Shown piece by piece: positions 28,250-37,215 of a stretch of 64,000 bases of DNA. The position numbers and the translations under genes are program-made. The stretch's first letter is position 1. Every line of letters begins with the position of its first letter. Source of the stretch: Candidatus Hamiltonella defensa 5AT (Acyrthosiphon pisum). GTDB lineage: Bacteria > Pseudomonadota > Gammaproteobacteria > Enterobacterales > Enterobacteriaceae. The DNA lies in NCBI RefSeq assembly GCF_000021705.1, contig NC_012751.1, positions 62,001-126,000 on the forward strand, given 5' to 3'. Under the pieces are notes generated by a model. That model had not been told where the DNA came from. It saw nothing but the letters and a program-made list of their open reading frames with translations, and made no database searches.

Positions 28250-29032
28250 ATGAAGCTGAGACTGATTGGGTGGATTTGTACCAGTTTATTATTAGCAGGT
28301 TGTAGCCATTCTTATTCTTCAAACCAAAGCCATCAAAAAAGTTCGGGGCAACCTCAATCATTAAGTGGTGTAGAAAAGTTTAATAGATCGATGTTTGATT
28401 TGAATTATCGAATTTTGGACCCTCATTTGACTCGGCCTTTGGCTGTTTTTTGGCAGAATTATGTTCCACAATCTGCACGTAATGGCTTAAGCAATTTTTT
28501 AAGTAATCTCGAAGAACCTGCCAGTATGGTTAATGCGCTTTTAGTGGCTAATCCCTACAAAGCCATGCAGTATTTTAGTCGATTTTTTTTAAACACATTT
28601 TTAGGAATGGGCGGTTTAATTGATATTGCCAGTATGGCGCATCCGCAGCTGGCAAAAGAATTTCCTTATCGTTTTGGTTCTGTATTAGGCCGTTACCATG
28701 CCGGTTACGGACCTTATTTTGTTTTTCCGGTTTATGGCAGTTTTACCTTTCGTGAAGATGCAGGGCAATGGGTAGACGCCACTTATCCTTTGCTCAGTTA
28801 TCTAACGACCTGGATGTTTGCTGGAAAATGGGTGCTCCAAGGGATAGAAACCCGTGCTAGATTACTCAATTCTGAAGGTTTATTGATGAATTCATCAGAT
28901 CCTTATTCCGTGGTAGAGAAAGCGTATTTTCAGCGTTATGATTTTTTGGCGCACGGAGGAATATTAAAACCAGAGATAAATCCGAATGCGAAGGCGATTG
29001 CAGATGATTTGCAAAATATTGATTCGCCTTAA
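28250..29032 (+). CDS. mlaA: Outer-membrane lipid asymmetry lipoprotein MlaA (VacJ)
   Basis: MlaA is an outer-membrane lipoprotein that removes misplaced phospholipids from the outer leaflet and passes them to MlaC. It has 260 residues (E. coli 251). The signal peptide ends in LLLAGC with lipidated Cys18. The core begins VEKFNRSMFDLNYRILDPHLTRPLA and includes GMGGLIDIASMAHPQL and YGPYFVFPVYGSFTFRED. A good AGGAG ribosome site precedes the ATG. It is followed by two hairpins, the second a convincing terminator. Confidence 0.96.
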   Translation: MKLRLIGWICTSLLLAGCSHSYSSNQSHQKSSGQPQSLSGVEKFNRSMFDLNYRILDPHLTRPLAVFWQNYVPQSARNGLSNFLSNLEEPASMVNALLVANPYKAMQYFSRFFLNTFLGMGGLIDIASMAHPQLAKEFPYRFGSVLGRYHAGYGPYFVFPVYGSFTFREDAGQWVDATYPLLSYLTTWMFAGKWVLQGIETRARLLNSEGLLMNSSDPYSVVEKAYFQRYDFLAHGGILKPEINPNAKAIADDLQNIDSP

Positions 29033-29034
29033 AT

Positions 29035-29063
29035 CAGTGTGGCGCAAAGTAGCGCCCACACTG
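29035..29063. repeat. GC-rich hairpin just after mlaA
   Basis: CAGTGTGGCGC pairs with GCGCCCACACTG around a six-base loop, with one bulged base, starting 3 bases after the mlaA stop. It lacks a T-run, so it is more likely an mRNA 3'-end stabiliser or part of a two-hairpin end with the terminator 44 bases downstream. Confidence 0.55.
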
Positions 29064-29106
29064 GTTTATAAAAGGATTCATAAAAAATACGATGTAAAAA
29101 TCATAG

Positions 29107-29147
29107 TCAGTAGTGGACCTTAATAGAAGTCTACTACTGATTTTATT
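29107..29147 (+). terminator. Rho-independent terminator downstream of mlaA
   Basis: A 12-pair stem (29107-29118 with 29129-29140, one G-T pair) and a 10-base loop are followed directly by TTTTATT. This fits an intrinsic terminator for the mlaA transcript and separates it from plsB. Confidence 0.8.
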
Positions 29148-29182
29148 AAAAAGTGAATGACCAAAAAGGTTTTTAGGTTCCC

Positions 29183-31633
29183 ATGTCAGATCGGTGTAAA
29201 ATATATTATCAATCCCTGTATTTGTTTGTAAAAATTTTTATTAAAAGTAAATTAATCCCTAAAAATTTTGTGACTGATTCAGGCCTTGATTCTTCATCTC
29301 CTATCTTTTATATCTTACCCTCCCGTTCTAAAATGGATTTGATCATTTTAAGAGAAGAATCCCTAAAGCAGGGTTTACCCGATCCATTGACACCATTAAA
29401 GGTAGATGAGATACAGATTCCCAGATATCTTTTCATTGATGATATCAAAGAATCCCACGGTCATAGTCCATCATCTGCCGAAACACTTTTTTCCCGTTAT
29501 CTTGGCTTGTATTCTAAAAATTCAACACTAGATATCACGATATTGCCAGTGTCAGTCATGATTGGAAGACGTCCCATTTCCATTTGTCAAAACCGAAAAA
29601 TAAACCGGCTCCAAAAATTTTTTACCGCCTTTTGGTTAGGCCGGGATAGCTTTGTACATTTTTCCAATCCCATCTCATTATCGCGAATTATCAACGCTCA
29701 TAGCAAAGATCTCCGCATCGTCTATAAATTGGCCCGAGTGGCTCGAATACATTTTTTTCGTCAATATTTATCGAGTGTGGGTCGGGCTTTACCTGTTCAT
29801 TCTGATCTTTTTAAAAAATTACTCTCCTCTGAAGCCATCGAAAAAGCACTTTTAGACGAAGCACGTTCAAAAAAAATATCGCCTCAAAAAGCGCATGATA
29901 ATGCGCTGAGGTTGATGAAAGAAATTGCGTCTCAGGTATCTTATGAAACCATACGCCTTTCTGATCGTGTATTGGGGTGGATGTGGAATCGTTTTTATCA
30001 AGGCATTCATGTGCACAACGCGGATTGCGTACGTCAGCTGGCGTACAAAGGACACAGTATTGTTTATGTTCCTTGCCATCGTAGTCATATGGATTACCTA
30101 TTGCTTTCTTATGTTCTCTATTATGAGGGCTTGGCTACCCCCCATATTGCGGCGGGCATCAATCTGAATTTTTGGCCCGCGGGGGCCATTTTTCGTCGTT
30201 TAGGCGCTTTTTTTATTCGGCGTAATTTTAAAGGAAACAAACTGTATTCAACGATATTTCGTGCATATTTAGATGAACTTTTTACAGGTGGCTACCCTGT
30301 AGAATATTTTATTGAAGGGGGACGTTCTCGTACTGGCCTGCTCCTTGAACCTAAAACAGGCACCTTATCCATGACCATTCAAGCCATGTTAAGGGATATC
30401 TCTCCCTCAATTACATTGATTCCTGTTTATATTGGCTATGAACATGTCATAGAAGTATTGAGCTATACCAAAGAATTAAGGGGAGAGCGTAAAAAAAAGG
30501 AAAATTTTTTCCAAATGATAGGGGGACTACGTCAATTGCGTCATCTGGGTCAAGGGTATGTTAATTTTGGTGAGCCTATCCAATTGAAACTTTATCTTGA
30601 TAAAAATGTTCCTGATTGGCGCGAATCTATTAGACCTATCAATAAAATTGAAGCAACACGACCTCATTGGTTGGCCTCTACCGTCAAAGATTTGGCCTAT
30701 CAAATCATGATCAACATTAATCATGCAGCGGCGATCAACGCCATTAATCTTTGTTCAACCGCTTTACTGGCGTCAGAGAACCAGGCATTGACACGTCCAG
30801 AGCTACTTGAACAGCTGAATTGTTATTTACAACTTATGCGCCATGCTCCGCACAATCAATACAGCTCTGTGACAGATCAAATGCCGGAAGAGTTACTAGA
30901 TCATGCACTTCATATGAATAAATTTGTCGTTCAAAAAAATCATCCTCATGAGAGGATCTGCTTGCCTAAAGAACAGGTACCTTTGATGAGATATTATCGT
31001 AATAACATTCAACATCTCTTGATCTTGCCTTCTTTGATCGCAACGACGGTGCTTTGTCATCATAATATCAGCCGTCAAGAAATCATCAGACAAATCACTC
31101 TGCTATATCCTGTTTTTAAAATTCGTTGGTTTCTTTATTACAGCGAGAAGCAGTTGCTGGAGGCATTAAATTTATTGATGGACGAATTGATTCGTCAAAA
31201 ATGCGTTGAAAATAAAAACCATCACTTCGTTGTAAATCTGTCGTCAGGCATGATGACATTAAAAATCCTTGCATCTGGAATTAAAGAAATATTACAACAT
31301 TACAGCATTATTTTTTTTCTGCTCACTGTTTACCCTGATATTGACAGAAAATCATTAGAAAAAGAAAGCAGGGCGATGGCAAAACACCTCTGTATATTAG
31401 AAAACATGCCATCGGCAGAATTTTTTCATTCTTCTATTTTTTCAGGCCTACTGACCCTCCTATTTGAAAAAAGAGAAAAAATGGTCTCTAACGACTATTC
31501 TGCTCAGAAAAACATCGAAGAAATTTTTAATATATTGAAGGGGCTCATCTCTTCTCAAATGATCTCTGTAATGCAAGAAAATTTCAGCCTTAAAAAGGAA
31601 TGGCTGACTTATAAAAAGAAAACAACAGATTAG
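29183..31633 (+). CDS. plsB: Glycerol-3-phosphate 1-O-acyltransferase PlsB
   Basis: PlsB is the peripheral inner-membrane enzyme that puts the first acyl chain on glycerol 3-phosphate. It has 816 residues (E. coli 807). The acyltransferase block I catalytic motif HRSHMD runs from His299 to Asp304. Block III FIEGGRSRTG and block IV TLIPVYIGYEHVIEV follow. The N-terminal IYYQSLYLFVKIFIKSKLIP aligns with E. coli from the first residues. The gene ends 2 bases from the convergent rhlB stop. Confidence 0.97.
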   Translation: MSDRCKIYYQSLYLFVKIFIKSKLIPKNFVTDSGLDSSSPIFYILPSRSKMDLIILREESLKQGLPDPLTPLKVDEIQIPRYLFIDDIKESHGHSPSSAETLFSRYLGLYSKNSTLDITILPVSVMIGRRPISICQNRKINRLQKFFTAFWLGRDSFVHFSNPISLSRIINAHSKDLRIVYKLARVARIHFFRQYLSSVGRALPVHSDLFKKLLSSEAIEKALLDEARSKKISPQKAHDNALRLMKEIASQVSYETIRLSDRVLGWMWNRFYQGIHVHNADCVRQLAYKGHSIVYVPCHRSHMDYLLLSYVLYYEGLATPHIAAGINLNFWPAGAIFRRLGAFFIRRNFKGNKLYSTIFRAYLDELFTGGYPVEYFIEGGRSRTGLLLEPKTGTLSMTIQAMLRDISPSITLIPVYIGYEHVIEVLSYTKELRGERKKKENFFQMIGGLRQLRHLGQGYVNFGEPIQLKLYLDKNVPDWRESIRPINKIEATRPHWLASTVKDLAYQIMININHAAAINAINLCSTALLASENQALTRPELLEQLNCYLQLMRHAPHNQYSSVTDQMPEELLDHALHMNKFVVQKNHPHERICLPKEQVPLMRYYRNNIQHLLILPSLIATTVLCHHNISRQEIIRQITLLYPVFKIRWFLYYSEKQLLEALNLLMDELIRQKCVENKNHHFVVNLSSGMMTLKILASGIKEILQHYSIIFFLLTVYPDIDRKSLEKESRAMAKHLCILENMPSAEFFHSSIFSGLLTLLFEKREKMVSNDYSAQKNIEEIFNILKGLISSQMISVMQENFSLKKEWLTYKKKTTD

Positions 31634-31635
31634 AT

Positions 31636-32904
31636 TCATTGTGGTGAGCGAGGCTTCCGAGAAGCCCCCTGATTACGCGAGCCCGCATAGTGTCTATGAT
31701 GGCGTTGCAAACGTTTGGGCTGAGGCAAATCCGTTAATAAAGCTTCCTTATTATACTCACTTGTTGGAATACGGTGACCAGTGCAGGCTTCGATAGTAGA
31801 TAAATGAGATGCAAACGCCTCACAGGCCAGACTGATTGAATAGCCTTTTTCACCCGCCCTGCCGGTACGACCAATACGGTGAATATAATCTTCCACATTT
31901 TCTGGGAGATCATAATTAAAAACGTGAGTCACTTTCGGAATATGTAGACCTCGTGCGGCTACATCGGTGGCGACTAAAATATCTAAATACCCTTTTGAAA
32001 AATCATCTAAAATTTGAATCCGCTTTCTCTGTGCCACATCCCCCGTCAAAAGCCCAACCCTATGACCATCTGCCACCAAATGGCCCCAAATATCTTCACA
32101 GCGTTGTTTCGTATTAGCAAAAATAATGCAACGATCAGGCCATTCTTCTTCAATTAAAGTCTGTAATAATCGCATTTTATCTTCATTAGAAGGATAAAAA
32201 AGCTCTTCCTGAATTTGAGATCCGATTTTTTGTAATGGTTCTACTTCAATATATTCCGGATGATTCATCTGTTCAAAAGACAATTCTCTTACTCGATAAG
32301 AAAGTGTCGCAGAAAACAACATATTTAATCGTTTTTCTGCAGGAGGCATACGGCGAAATAACCAACGTATATCTTTTATGAAACCTAAATCATACATACG
32401 ATCAGCTTCATCCAGCACTATTACCTGGAGGGCGTTCAAATGAATAAAATTTTGTTTTGCATAATCAATGATACGACCTGGTGTCCCTATCAAAATATCT
32501 ACGCCACTTTCTAATATTTTTAGTTGTTTATCATAGCCATCTCCCCCATAAGCCAAACCCATTTTGAGCGATGTAAACTGAGATAAAGTCTCTGCATCAG
32601 TATAAATTTGTATTGCCAGCTCACGGGTAGGTACCATGATGAGCGCGCGGGGCTGTTCGCACTGCCTTGTTTCATCGGCGGCGTTTGTCAGTAAATAATT
32701 AAAAACAGAGGCTAAAAAAGCCAGTGTCTTGCCTGTCCCTGTTTGTGCTTGAGCGGCAACATCACGCCCAGCAAGAGTAATGGGAAATGACAAGGCTTGA
32801 ATGGGAGTACAATGATAAAAGCCTTGATTTTCAATCGCTTTTATAACTAAAGGATGAAGGGCAAAGTCTGAAAATTTCTGATCTGTCAAATGTGTCTTAT
32901 TCAT
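31636..32904 (-). CDS. rhlB: ATP-dependent RNA helicase RhlB
   Basis: RhlB is a DEAD-box helicase that unwinds RNA for the RNase E degradosome. It has 422 residues (E. coli 421). The Q-motif (GFYHCTPIQALSFPI), Walker A AQTGTGKT, DEADRMYDLGF, SAT, and HRIGRTGRAG are all present. The start MNKTHLTDQKFSDFALHP is diagnostic. The C-terminal basic tail is short and His/Arg-rich. It is divergent from trxA, as in E. coli, across about 110 bases. Confidence 0.97.
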   Translation of the reverse strand: MNKTHLTDQKFSDFALHPLVIKAIENQGFYHCTPIQALSFPITLAGRDVAAQAQTGTGKTLAFLASVFNYLLTNAADETRQCEQPRALIMVPTRELAIQIYTDAETLSQFTSLKMGLAYGGDGYDKQLKILESGVDILIGTPGRIIDYAKQNFIHLNALQVIVLDEADRMYDLGFIKDIRWLFRRMPPAEKRLNMLFSATLSYRVRELSFEQMNHPEYIEVEPLQKIGSQIQEELFYPSNEDKMRLLQTLIEEEWPDRCIIFANTKQRCEDIWGHLVADGHRVGLLTGDVAQRKRIQILDDFSKGYLDILVATDVAARGLHIPKVTHVFNYDLPENVEDYIHRIGRTGRAGEKGYSISLACEAFASHLSTIEACTGHRIPTSEYNKEALLTDLPQPKRLQRHHRHYAGSRNQGASRKPRSPQ

Positions 32905-33016
32905 AATGTGATAAAGTATCAGTTGAATATTGCTTTCATGAAGTCAATCCTGTGCAATTTAGGATGATTAAGCGAATAAATTTATAAAATAACCAATGAT
33001 GGTTTTGGGAGAATAC

Positions 33017-33343
33017 ATGAGTAAGGAAATTATACAGCTAAGTGACAAAAGTTTCGATCGAGATGTACTTAAGGCTGACGGATTGATTTTAGTTGATTTT
33101 TGGGCACAGTGGTGCGGGCCTTGCAAAATGATTGCCCCTATTTTAGATGAAATTGCTAACGAATATGTGGATAAAATCACGATCACCAAATTAGAAATTG
33201 ATACAAATCCAAATACCACACAAAAATATGGTATCCGTAGCATTCCGACGTTATTGCTTTTTAAAGAAGGAAAACCGATTGACACGAAAGTGGGCGCTGT
33301 GTCTAAACATGAATTAAAAAAATTTTTGGATAAGCATGTTTGA
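33017..33343 (+). CDS. trxA: Thioredoxin 1
   Basis: TrxA is the main cytoplasmic disulfide reductant. The ATG at 33017, preceded by a GGGAGA site, gives 108 residues. In-frame upstream ATG codons at 32996 and 32999 add seven residues absent from the family. The active site WCGPC has Cys33 and Cys36. VDFWAQWCGPCKMIAPILDE and the cis-proline loop RSIPTLLLFKEG are conserved. It is divergent from rhlB. Confidence 0.97.
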   Translation: MSKEIIQLSDKSFDRDVLKADGLILVDFWAQWCGPCKMIAPILDEIANEYVDKITITKLEIDTNPNTTQKYGIRSIPTLLLFKEGKPIDTKVGAVSKHELKKFLDKHV

Positions 33344-33431
33344 CATTTTATTTTTTTAATCAATTAAGCTGTAAATACTTTCATTGTCATAGGATTCAAA
33401 TAAGCTATAACCCAACTTTAGATTTTCAATT

Positions 33432-33457
33432 AAATAAAAACCTCTATTTTTGAGAGG
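33432..33457 (-). terminator. Rho-independent terminator of fabB
   Basis: Read on the reverse strand, CCTCT and AGAGG pair around a seven-base loop and are followed by TTTTTATTT. It begins 6 bases after the fabB stop. Confidence 0.75.
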
Positions 33458-33463
33458 CCCTAT

Positions 33464-34681
33464 TTATCGCGGATATTTAGAAAAAATCAAAGTCGCATTA
33501 GTGCCTCCAAAACCAAAACTATTCGACATCACTGTATTGATTGCCAATTCTTTCATTTCAGTCACGACGTTCATACCCACTGCTTCTGGAACAAGAGTCT
33601 CAATGTTAATGCTGGGGGCAATAAAATTATGTTTTGCCATCAGTAAACTGTAAATAATTTCATGCACCCCTGCGGCTCCCAAGGAGTGACCTGTCATCGA
33701 TTTTGTCGATGAAAAAAACGGAGAGTGATGACCGAAAACACTTTTAATCGCTTCTAGCTCTTTGATATCGCCAAGCGGGGTAGAGGTACCATGTACATTG
33801 ATATAATCGATGGTCACTTCAAGGCCTTTCTGAGCCATTTTCATACAACGAGCGGCGCCTTCACCAGACGGGGCAACCATGTTAGCGCCATCCGACGTGG
33901 CGCCATAACCCACTATCTCTCCATAAATAGGCGCATGGCGAGAGAGCGCATGTTCAAGCTCTTCGACCACCACCATACCGCCGCCTCCCGCAATCACAAA
34001 ACCATCCCGGTTTTTATCATACGCTCGAGACGCTTTTTCTGGTGTTGCATTATATTGAGTGGAAAGTGCCCCCATAGCGTCAAATTCACAGGCCATTTCC
34101 CAACATAATTCTTCTGCTCCACCAGCAAAAACAATGTCTTGTTTTCCTAATTGAATAAGTTCCAATGCATGACCCACACAATGAGCAGACGTAGCACAGG
34201 CCGAGCTAATCGAATAATTTACTCCTTTAATTTTAAAAGGCGTCGCCAAACATGCGGAAACACCGGATGCCATGGCTTTGGTCACCATATAAGGGCCCAC
34301 TCCTCTTAAACCATTCATGCGCATTTTATCGGAGCCCGCCACCTGATTTTTAGGCGAACCTCCCCCTGAACCGACGACCAATCCTATCCGCTCGTTTGAG
34401 GAAATATCAAAATTATTTAAATCGGCATCTTCAATACTTTGTTGCATAGCGAGATAAGCATAAATTGAAGCATCACTCATAAAACGGGAAATTTTTCGAT
34501 CAATCATACCCGTGGTATCGAGTTTCACATTACCCCAGACATGGCTTTTCATGCCTGAATTTTTAAACTCTTCAGAGAAAGTTATCCCAGAACGCCCAGC
34601 GTATAAAGACGACAGGACCTCATTTTTATCGTTACCTATACTGGAAATAATACCCAAGCCAGTAACCACTGCACGTTTCAT
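33464..34681 (-). CDS. fabB: Beta-ketoacyl-ACP synthase I
   Basis: FabB elongates acyl chains and is required for unsaturated fatty acid synthesis. It has 405 residues (E. coli 406). The catalytic triad is visible: the active Cys in ISSACATSAHC (near 163), His in YINVHGTSTPLGD (near 298) and His in MTGHSLGAAGVHE (near 333). The gene is flanked by a terminator after its stop and a FabR-like palindrome before its start, so it appears to be an independently regulated single-gene unit, as in E. coli. Confidence 0.97.
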   Translation of the reverse strand: MKRAVVTGLGIISSIGNDKNEVLSSLYAGRSGITFSEEFKNSGMKSHVWGNVKLDTTGMIDRKISRFMSDASIYAYLAMQQSIEDADLNNFDISSNERIGLVVGSGGGSPKNQVAGSDKMRMNGLRGVGPYMVTKAMASGVSACLATPFKIKGVNYSISSACATSAHCVGHALELIQLGKQDIVFAGGAEELCWEMACEFDAMGALSTQYNATPEKASRAYDKNRDGFVIAGGGGMVVVEELEHALSRHAPIYGEIVGYGATSDGANMVAPSGEGAARCMKMAQKGLEVTIDYINVHGTSTPLGDIKELEAIKSVFGHHSPFFSSTKSMTGHSLGAAGVHEIIYSLLMAKHNFIAPSINIETLVPEAVGMNVVTEMKELAINTVMSNSFGFGGTNATLIFSKYPR

Positions 34682-34733
34682 TCAATACCTCGTGTAGACT
34701 TTATAATAAGCTTAAGACTGCGTAGCGCACTTT

Positions 34734-34751
34734 AACGTACAGTTGTAAGCT
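34734..34751 (-). promoter_or_regulatory. Probable FabR operator upstream of fabB
   Basis: On the reverse strand AGCTTACAACTGTACGTT is an imperfect 18-base dyad (six of nine positions symmetric). It resembles the FabR-type operator I recall upstream of enterobacterial fabB and fabA. It lies about 53-70 bases before the fabB start. FabR represses unsaturated fatty acid synthesis genes. I assign it from memory of the consensus; no fabR gene is in the window. Confidence 0.45.
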
Positions 34752-34769
34752 CAACAAGTCTCTCTCATT

Positions 34770-34794
34770 AAAAAAGCCCATTTAAAAATGGGCT
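34770..34794 (-). terminator. Rho-independent terminator of grxA
   Basis: A perfect 8-pair stem (AGCCCATT at 34775-34782, AATGGGCT at 34787-34794) with a four-base loop is followed on the reverse strand by a run of six T. It lies about 33 bases after the grxA stop. Confidence 0.85.
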
Positions 34795-34826
34795 CTTGCT
34801 CAATTTTATTTTTTGCCTCAGAGCGA

Positions 34827-35099
34827 TTAAAATTTGAGATCATGAAAATGTTTATTAACATAGGCTGCAAATTCGGTATAGCCGCCAATATGTTGCTTAT
34901 CAATAAAAATTTGCGGCACGGTTTCCACCGGTTTACCCACCGTTTTTTCTAGATCCGCTTTTGTGATCTTTTCAGCATGCATGTCGATATAATCAAAATT
35001 AATATTCTTATCCTTTAATTCTGATTTAAGTTTTTGTGCCAACTCTATTGCACGAGTGCAATAAGGACATTTTGGACGCCCAAAAATAACAATAAACAT
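34827..35099 (-). CDS. grxA: Glutaredoxin 1
   Basis: GrxA is a glutathione-dependent disulfide reductant for ribonucleotide reductase and other targets. It has 90 residues (E. coli 85). The active site is Cys11-Pro-Tyr-Cys14. The motifs GKPVETVPQIFIDKQHIGGYTEFAAYV are nearly identical to E. coli GrxA, and distinguish it from GrxC. It is a single-gene unit with its own terminator. Confidence 0.95.
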   Translation of the reverse strand: MFIVIFGRPKCPYCTRAIELAQKLKSELKDKNINFDYIDMHAEKITKADLEKTVGKPVETVPQIFIDKQHIGGYTEFAAYVNKHFHDLKF

Positions 35100-35157
35100 A
35101 AAAATCTCCCAAAAATAAAATGAATTTTTTAAAATTATTAAAATAAAGCAGGATGAA

Positions 35158-36300
35158 TCAGGTCAGGAGCAATTGTTCCATAATTCGTTGATACATTTTA
35201 GTCAATAGTTGAAGATCAGCTATCGAAACTGATTCATTGACTTTGTGGATACTTTGATTAATAGGCCCTAACTCCACCACCTGTGCTCCCATTAATGCGA
35301 TAAAACGCCCATCAGAAGTGCCCCCAGTGGTTAAAATGTCAGGGGGGCTATCACAGTAATGTTGAACTGTATTCAGAACCGCATCAAGCAATTCACCTTT
35401 GGGTGTCAAGAAAGGTTCACCGGAAAGTATCCAGGTTATTTGGTAATCCAACGCATAACGCTCTAACAAATTTTCAACCTGATTTCTTATCATGCTATAG
35501 GTCGATTCAGTATTGAAGCGAAAGTTAAATTGAACATGCAATTGATCAGGAATCAGATTACTCACCCCATTCCCCGCTTTTAAACCCGTTATCTGCACGC
35601 TTGTGGGAGGAAAAAACGCGTTACCTTGATCCCACTCAATCATCGACAATTCTTTTAAAGCTCCTAATGCTTGATGTATCGGATTTTGAGCCAAATGAGG
35701 ATAAGCCACGTGACCTTGTACACCCTGAATACATAATTGCGCCGTTAAAGAGCCGCGCCTGCCATTTTTAATGACATCTCCTATCCGTTCGGTACTTGAA
35801 GGCTCCCCTACTAAGCTATAATCCACTTTTTCATTGCGAGCCATTAAAGCTTGAACGACCTTAGAAGTTCCATTTGCGCCTGAGGCCTCTTCGTCTGAGG
35901 TAATAATAAAGGCTAATTTCTGGCGATGGTTTGGATGCGCTTCGACAAAACGTTCAGCGGCGATGATCATGGCCGCCAAAGACCCTTTCATATCTGCGGC
36001 ACCTCTCCCATAAAGACTTCCATCACGTATTGATGGCATAAAAGGAGGCGTCGTCCATAATGTTTCATTACCCGCAGGTACCACATCGGTATGAGCCACA
36101 AAAACCAAAGTTTTCTCTCCCGAGCCTCTCCAGGCCCAGAGATTTTTTGTGTCACCAAAATGCATGGGTTCAACAGTAAAACCGAAATAATTTAAGTGTT
36201 GAGCGATGATGTCTTGGCAACCAGCATCCTCTGGACTGATTGAACGGCGTTCAATTAATTGTTGTGCCAACATCACGACAGGACAGATTTTATGATTCAT
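35158..36300 (-). CDS. dapE: Succinyl-diaminopimelate desuccinylase
   Basis: DapE is a cytoplasmic M20-family zinc hydrolase that releases L,L-diaminopimelate for lysine and peptidoglycan synthesis. It has 380 residues (E. coli 375). Metal-binding positions are visible in FVAHTDVVPAG, GRGAADMKGSLAAM, TSDEEASG and GEPSSTERIGD, and the late GPINQSIHKVNE carries the last His. Its start overlaps the yffB stop by 4 bases, as in the enterobacterial yffB-dapE pair. Confidence 0.97.
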   Translation of the reverse strand: MNHKICPVVMLAQQLIERRSISPEDAGCQDIIAQHLNYFGFTVEPMHFGDTKNLWAWRGSGEKTLVFVAHTDVVPAGNETLWTTPPFMPSIRDGSLYGRGAADMKGSLAAMIIAAERFVEAHPNHRQKLAFIITSDEEASGANGTSKVVQALMARNEKVDYSLVGEPSSTERIGDVIKNGRRGSLTAQLCIQGVQGHVAYPHLAQNPIHQALGALKELSMIEWDQGNAFFPPTSVQITGLKAGNGVSNLIPDQLHVQFNFRFNTESTYSMIRNQVENLLERYALDYQITWILSGEPFLTPKGELLDAVLNTVQHYCDSPPDILTTGGTSDGRFIALMGAQVVELGPINQSIHKVNESVSIADLQLLTKMYQRIMEQLLLT

Positions 36301-36653
36301 GAGTGTTTTAAAAAATGTCGATATTGTTCAATATTGAAACCCAATAAAAGTACGCCATTAGAGGATTCCAAAATAGGTCTCTTAATGATGGCGGGTTTTT
36401 GTAACATTAAACTATGCGCACTTGCAGCATCTCTGATCTCTGCACGTTCTGTTTCACTGAGACGACGCCAAGTCGTTCCGCGTGTATTTAATAATGGTGT
36501 CCAACCCAAACACGCTATAAAATTTTGCAGCGCACCGGGGGTTAATCCATCGACTTGATAATCATGAAATCGATAAATCACATGGTGCTCGTTGAGCCAA
36601 GAGCGGGTTTTTTTGATGGTATCGCAGTTTTTAATACCGTAAAGTGTATACAT
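36297..36653 (-). CDS. yffB: ArsC/Spx-family protein YffB
   Basis: This is a 118-residue thioredoxin-fold protein of the ArsC family, the same length as E. coli YffB. The single N-terminal Cys10 sits in YGIKNCDTIKK. Other conserved parts are YRFHDYQVDGL, LLNTRGTTWRRLSE and PAIIKRPIL. Its biochemical role is not established; glutathione-linked reduction has been suggested for the family. It is translationally coupled to dapE by a 4-base overlap. Confidence 0.92.
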   Translation of the reverse strand: MYTLYGIKNCDTIKKTRSWLNEHHVIYRFHDYQVDGLTPGALQNFIACLGWTPLLNTRGTTWRRLSETERAEIRDAASAHSLMLQKPAIIKRPILESSNGVLLLGFNIEQYRHFLKHS

Positions 36654-36694
36654 TGTTTTTATTTTGCTGTTTAACGTGAAATGTATTCATCAAA

Positions 36695-37177
36695 ATGTCT
36701 TTAATTGGAATCAATGAAATCTTCTTACTGATTAATCAACGTTTGTATTATATGGAAGATATCGCTGCTTACAAAGCTGAAAAACAGTTGGCGATTGAAG
36801 ATGTTGAGCAAGAAAAAAGAATTTTGAGAAATGCCATGCTACTCGCAGAACAAAAAGGAATCACGCCAAATTCCATTGGCCCTTTTTTTTCTGCTTTAAT
36901 ACATGCCGCAAAATTGATTCAATGTCGTTATCAGTCAGATTGGCAAAAAAAATCCATCACTAAAAAGCATCCTCAAAATTTAGCTCAAATGCGTTATAAA
37001 CTGATTCAGTTAAATGCCTCTTTAATAGAACGGTTGTATCAGGCCCTGATTGCAGGTCAAAAATTTGACAAAACGACTTCGGGCAGCATGATCAAAATGA
37101 TTCATCACCCTCAACTGAGTGAAACGCATAAAAGAAAGATTGTGACAGCTTTGCAGGCCATACACTTGAGTCAATAA
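36695..37177 (+). CDS. Chorismate mutase, AroQ-gamma type, lacking the usual signal peptide
   Basis: The 160 residues align with the mature part of the secreted monofunctional chorismate mutase (*AroQ) of Salmonella and Yersinia. Diagnostic blocks are LINQRLYYMEDIAAYKAEKQLAIED, SIGPFFSALIHAAKLIQCRYQSDW and the C-terminal LSETHKRKIVTALQAIHLS. Known family members begin with about 20 signal residues. Here the mature domain starts at about residue 8, and an in-frame stop at 36677 excludes any longer reading. The enzyme should therefore stay in the cytoplasm, converting chorismate to prephenate. It stands alone, divergent from yffB and convergent with engB. The function call is good; the localisation is inference. 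Confidence 0.82.
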   Translation: MSLIGINEIFLLINQRLYYMEDIAAYKAEKQLAIEDVEQEKRILRNAMLLAEQKGITPNSIGPFFSALIHAAKLIQCRYQSDWQKKSITKKHPQNLAQMRYKLIQLNASLIERLYQALIAGQKFDKTTSGSMIKMIHHPQLSETHKRKIVTALQAIHLSQ

Positions 37178-37215
37178 AACCGTGATGGATGAAAATAAAA
37201 TGTTTTGCTGACACC

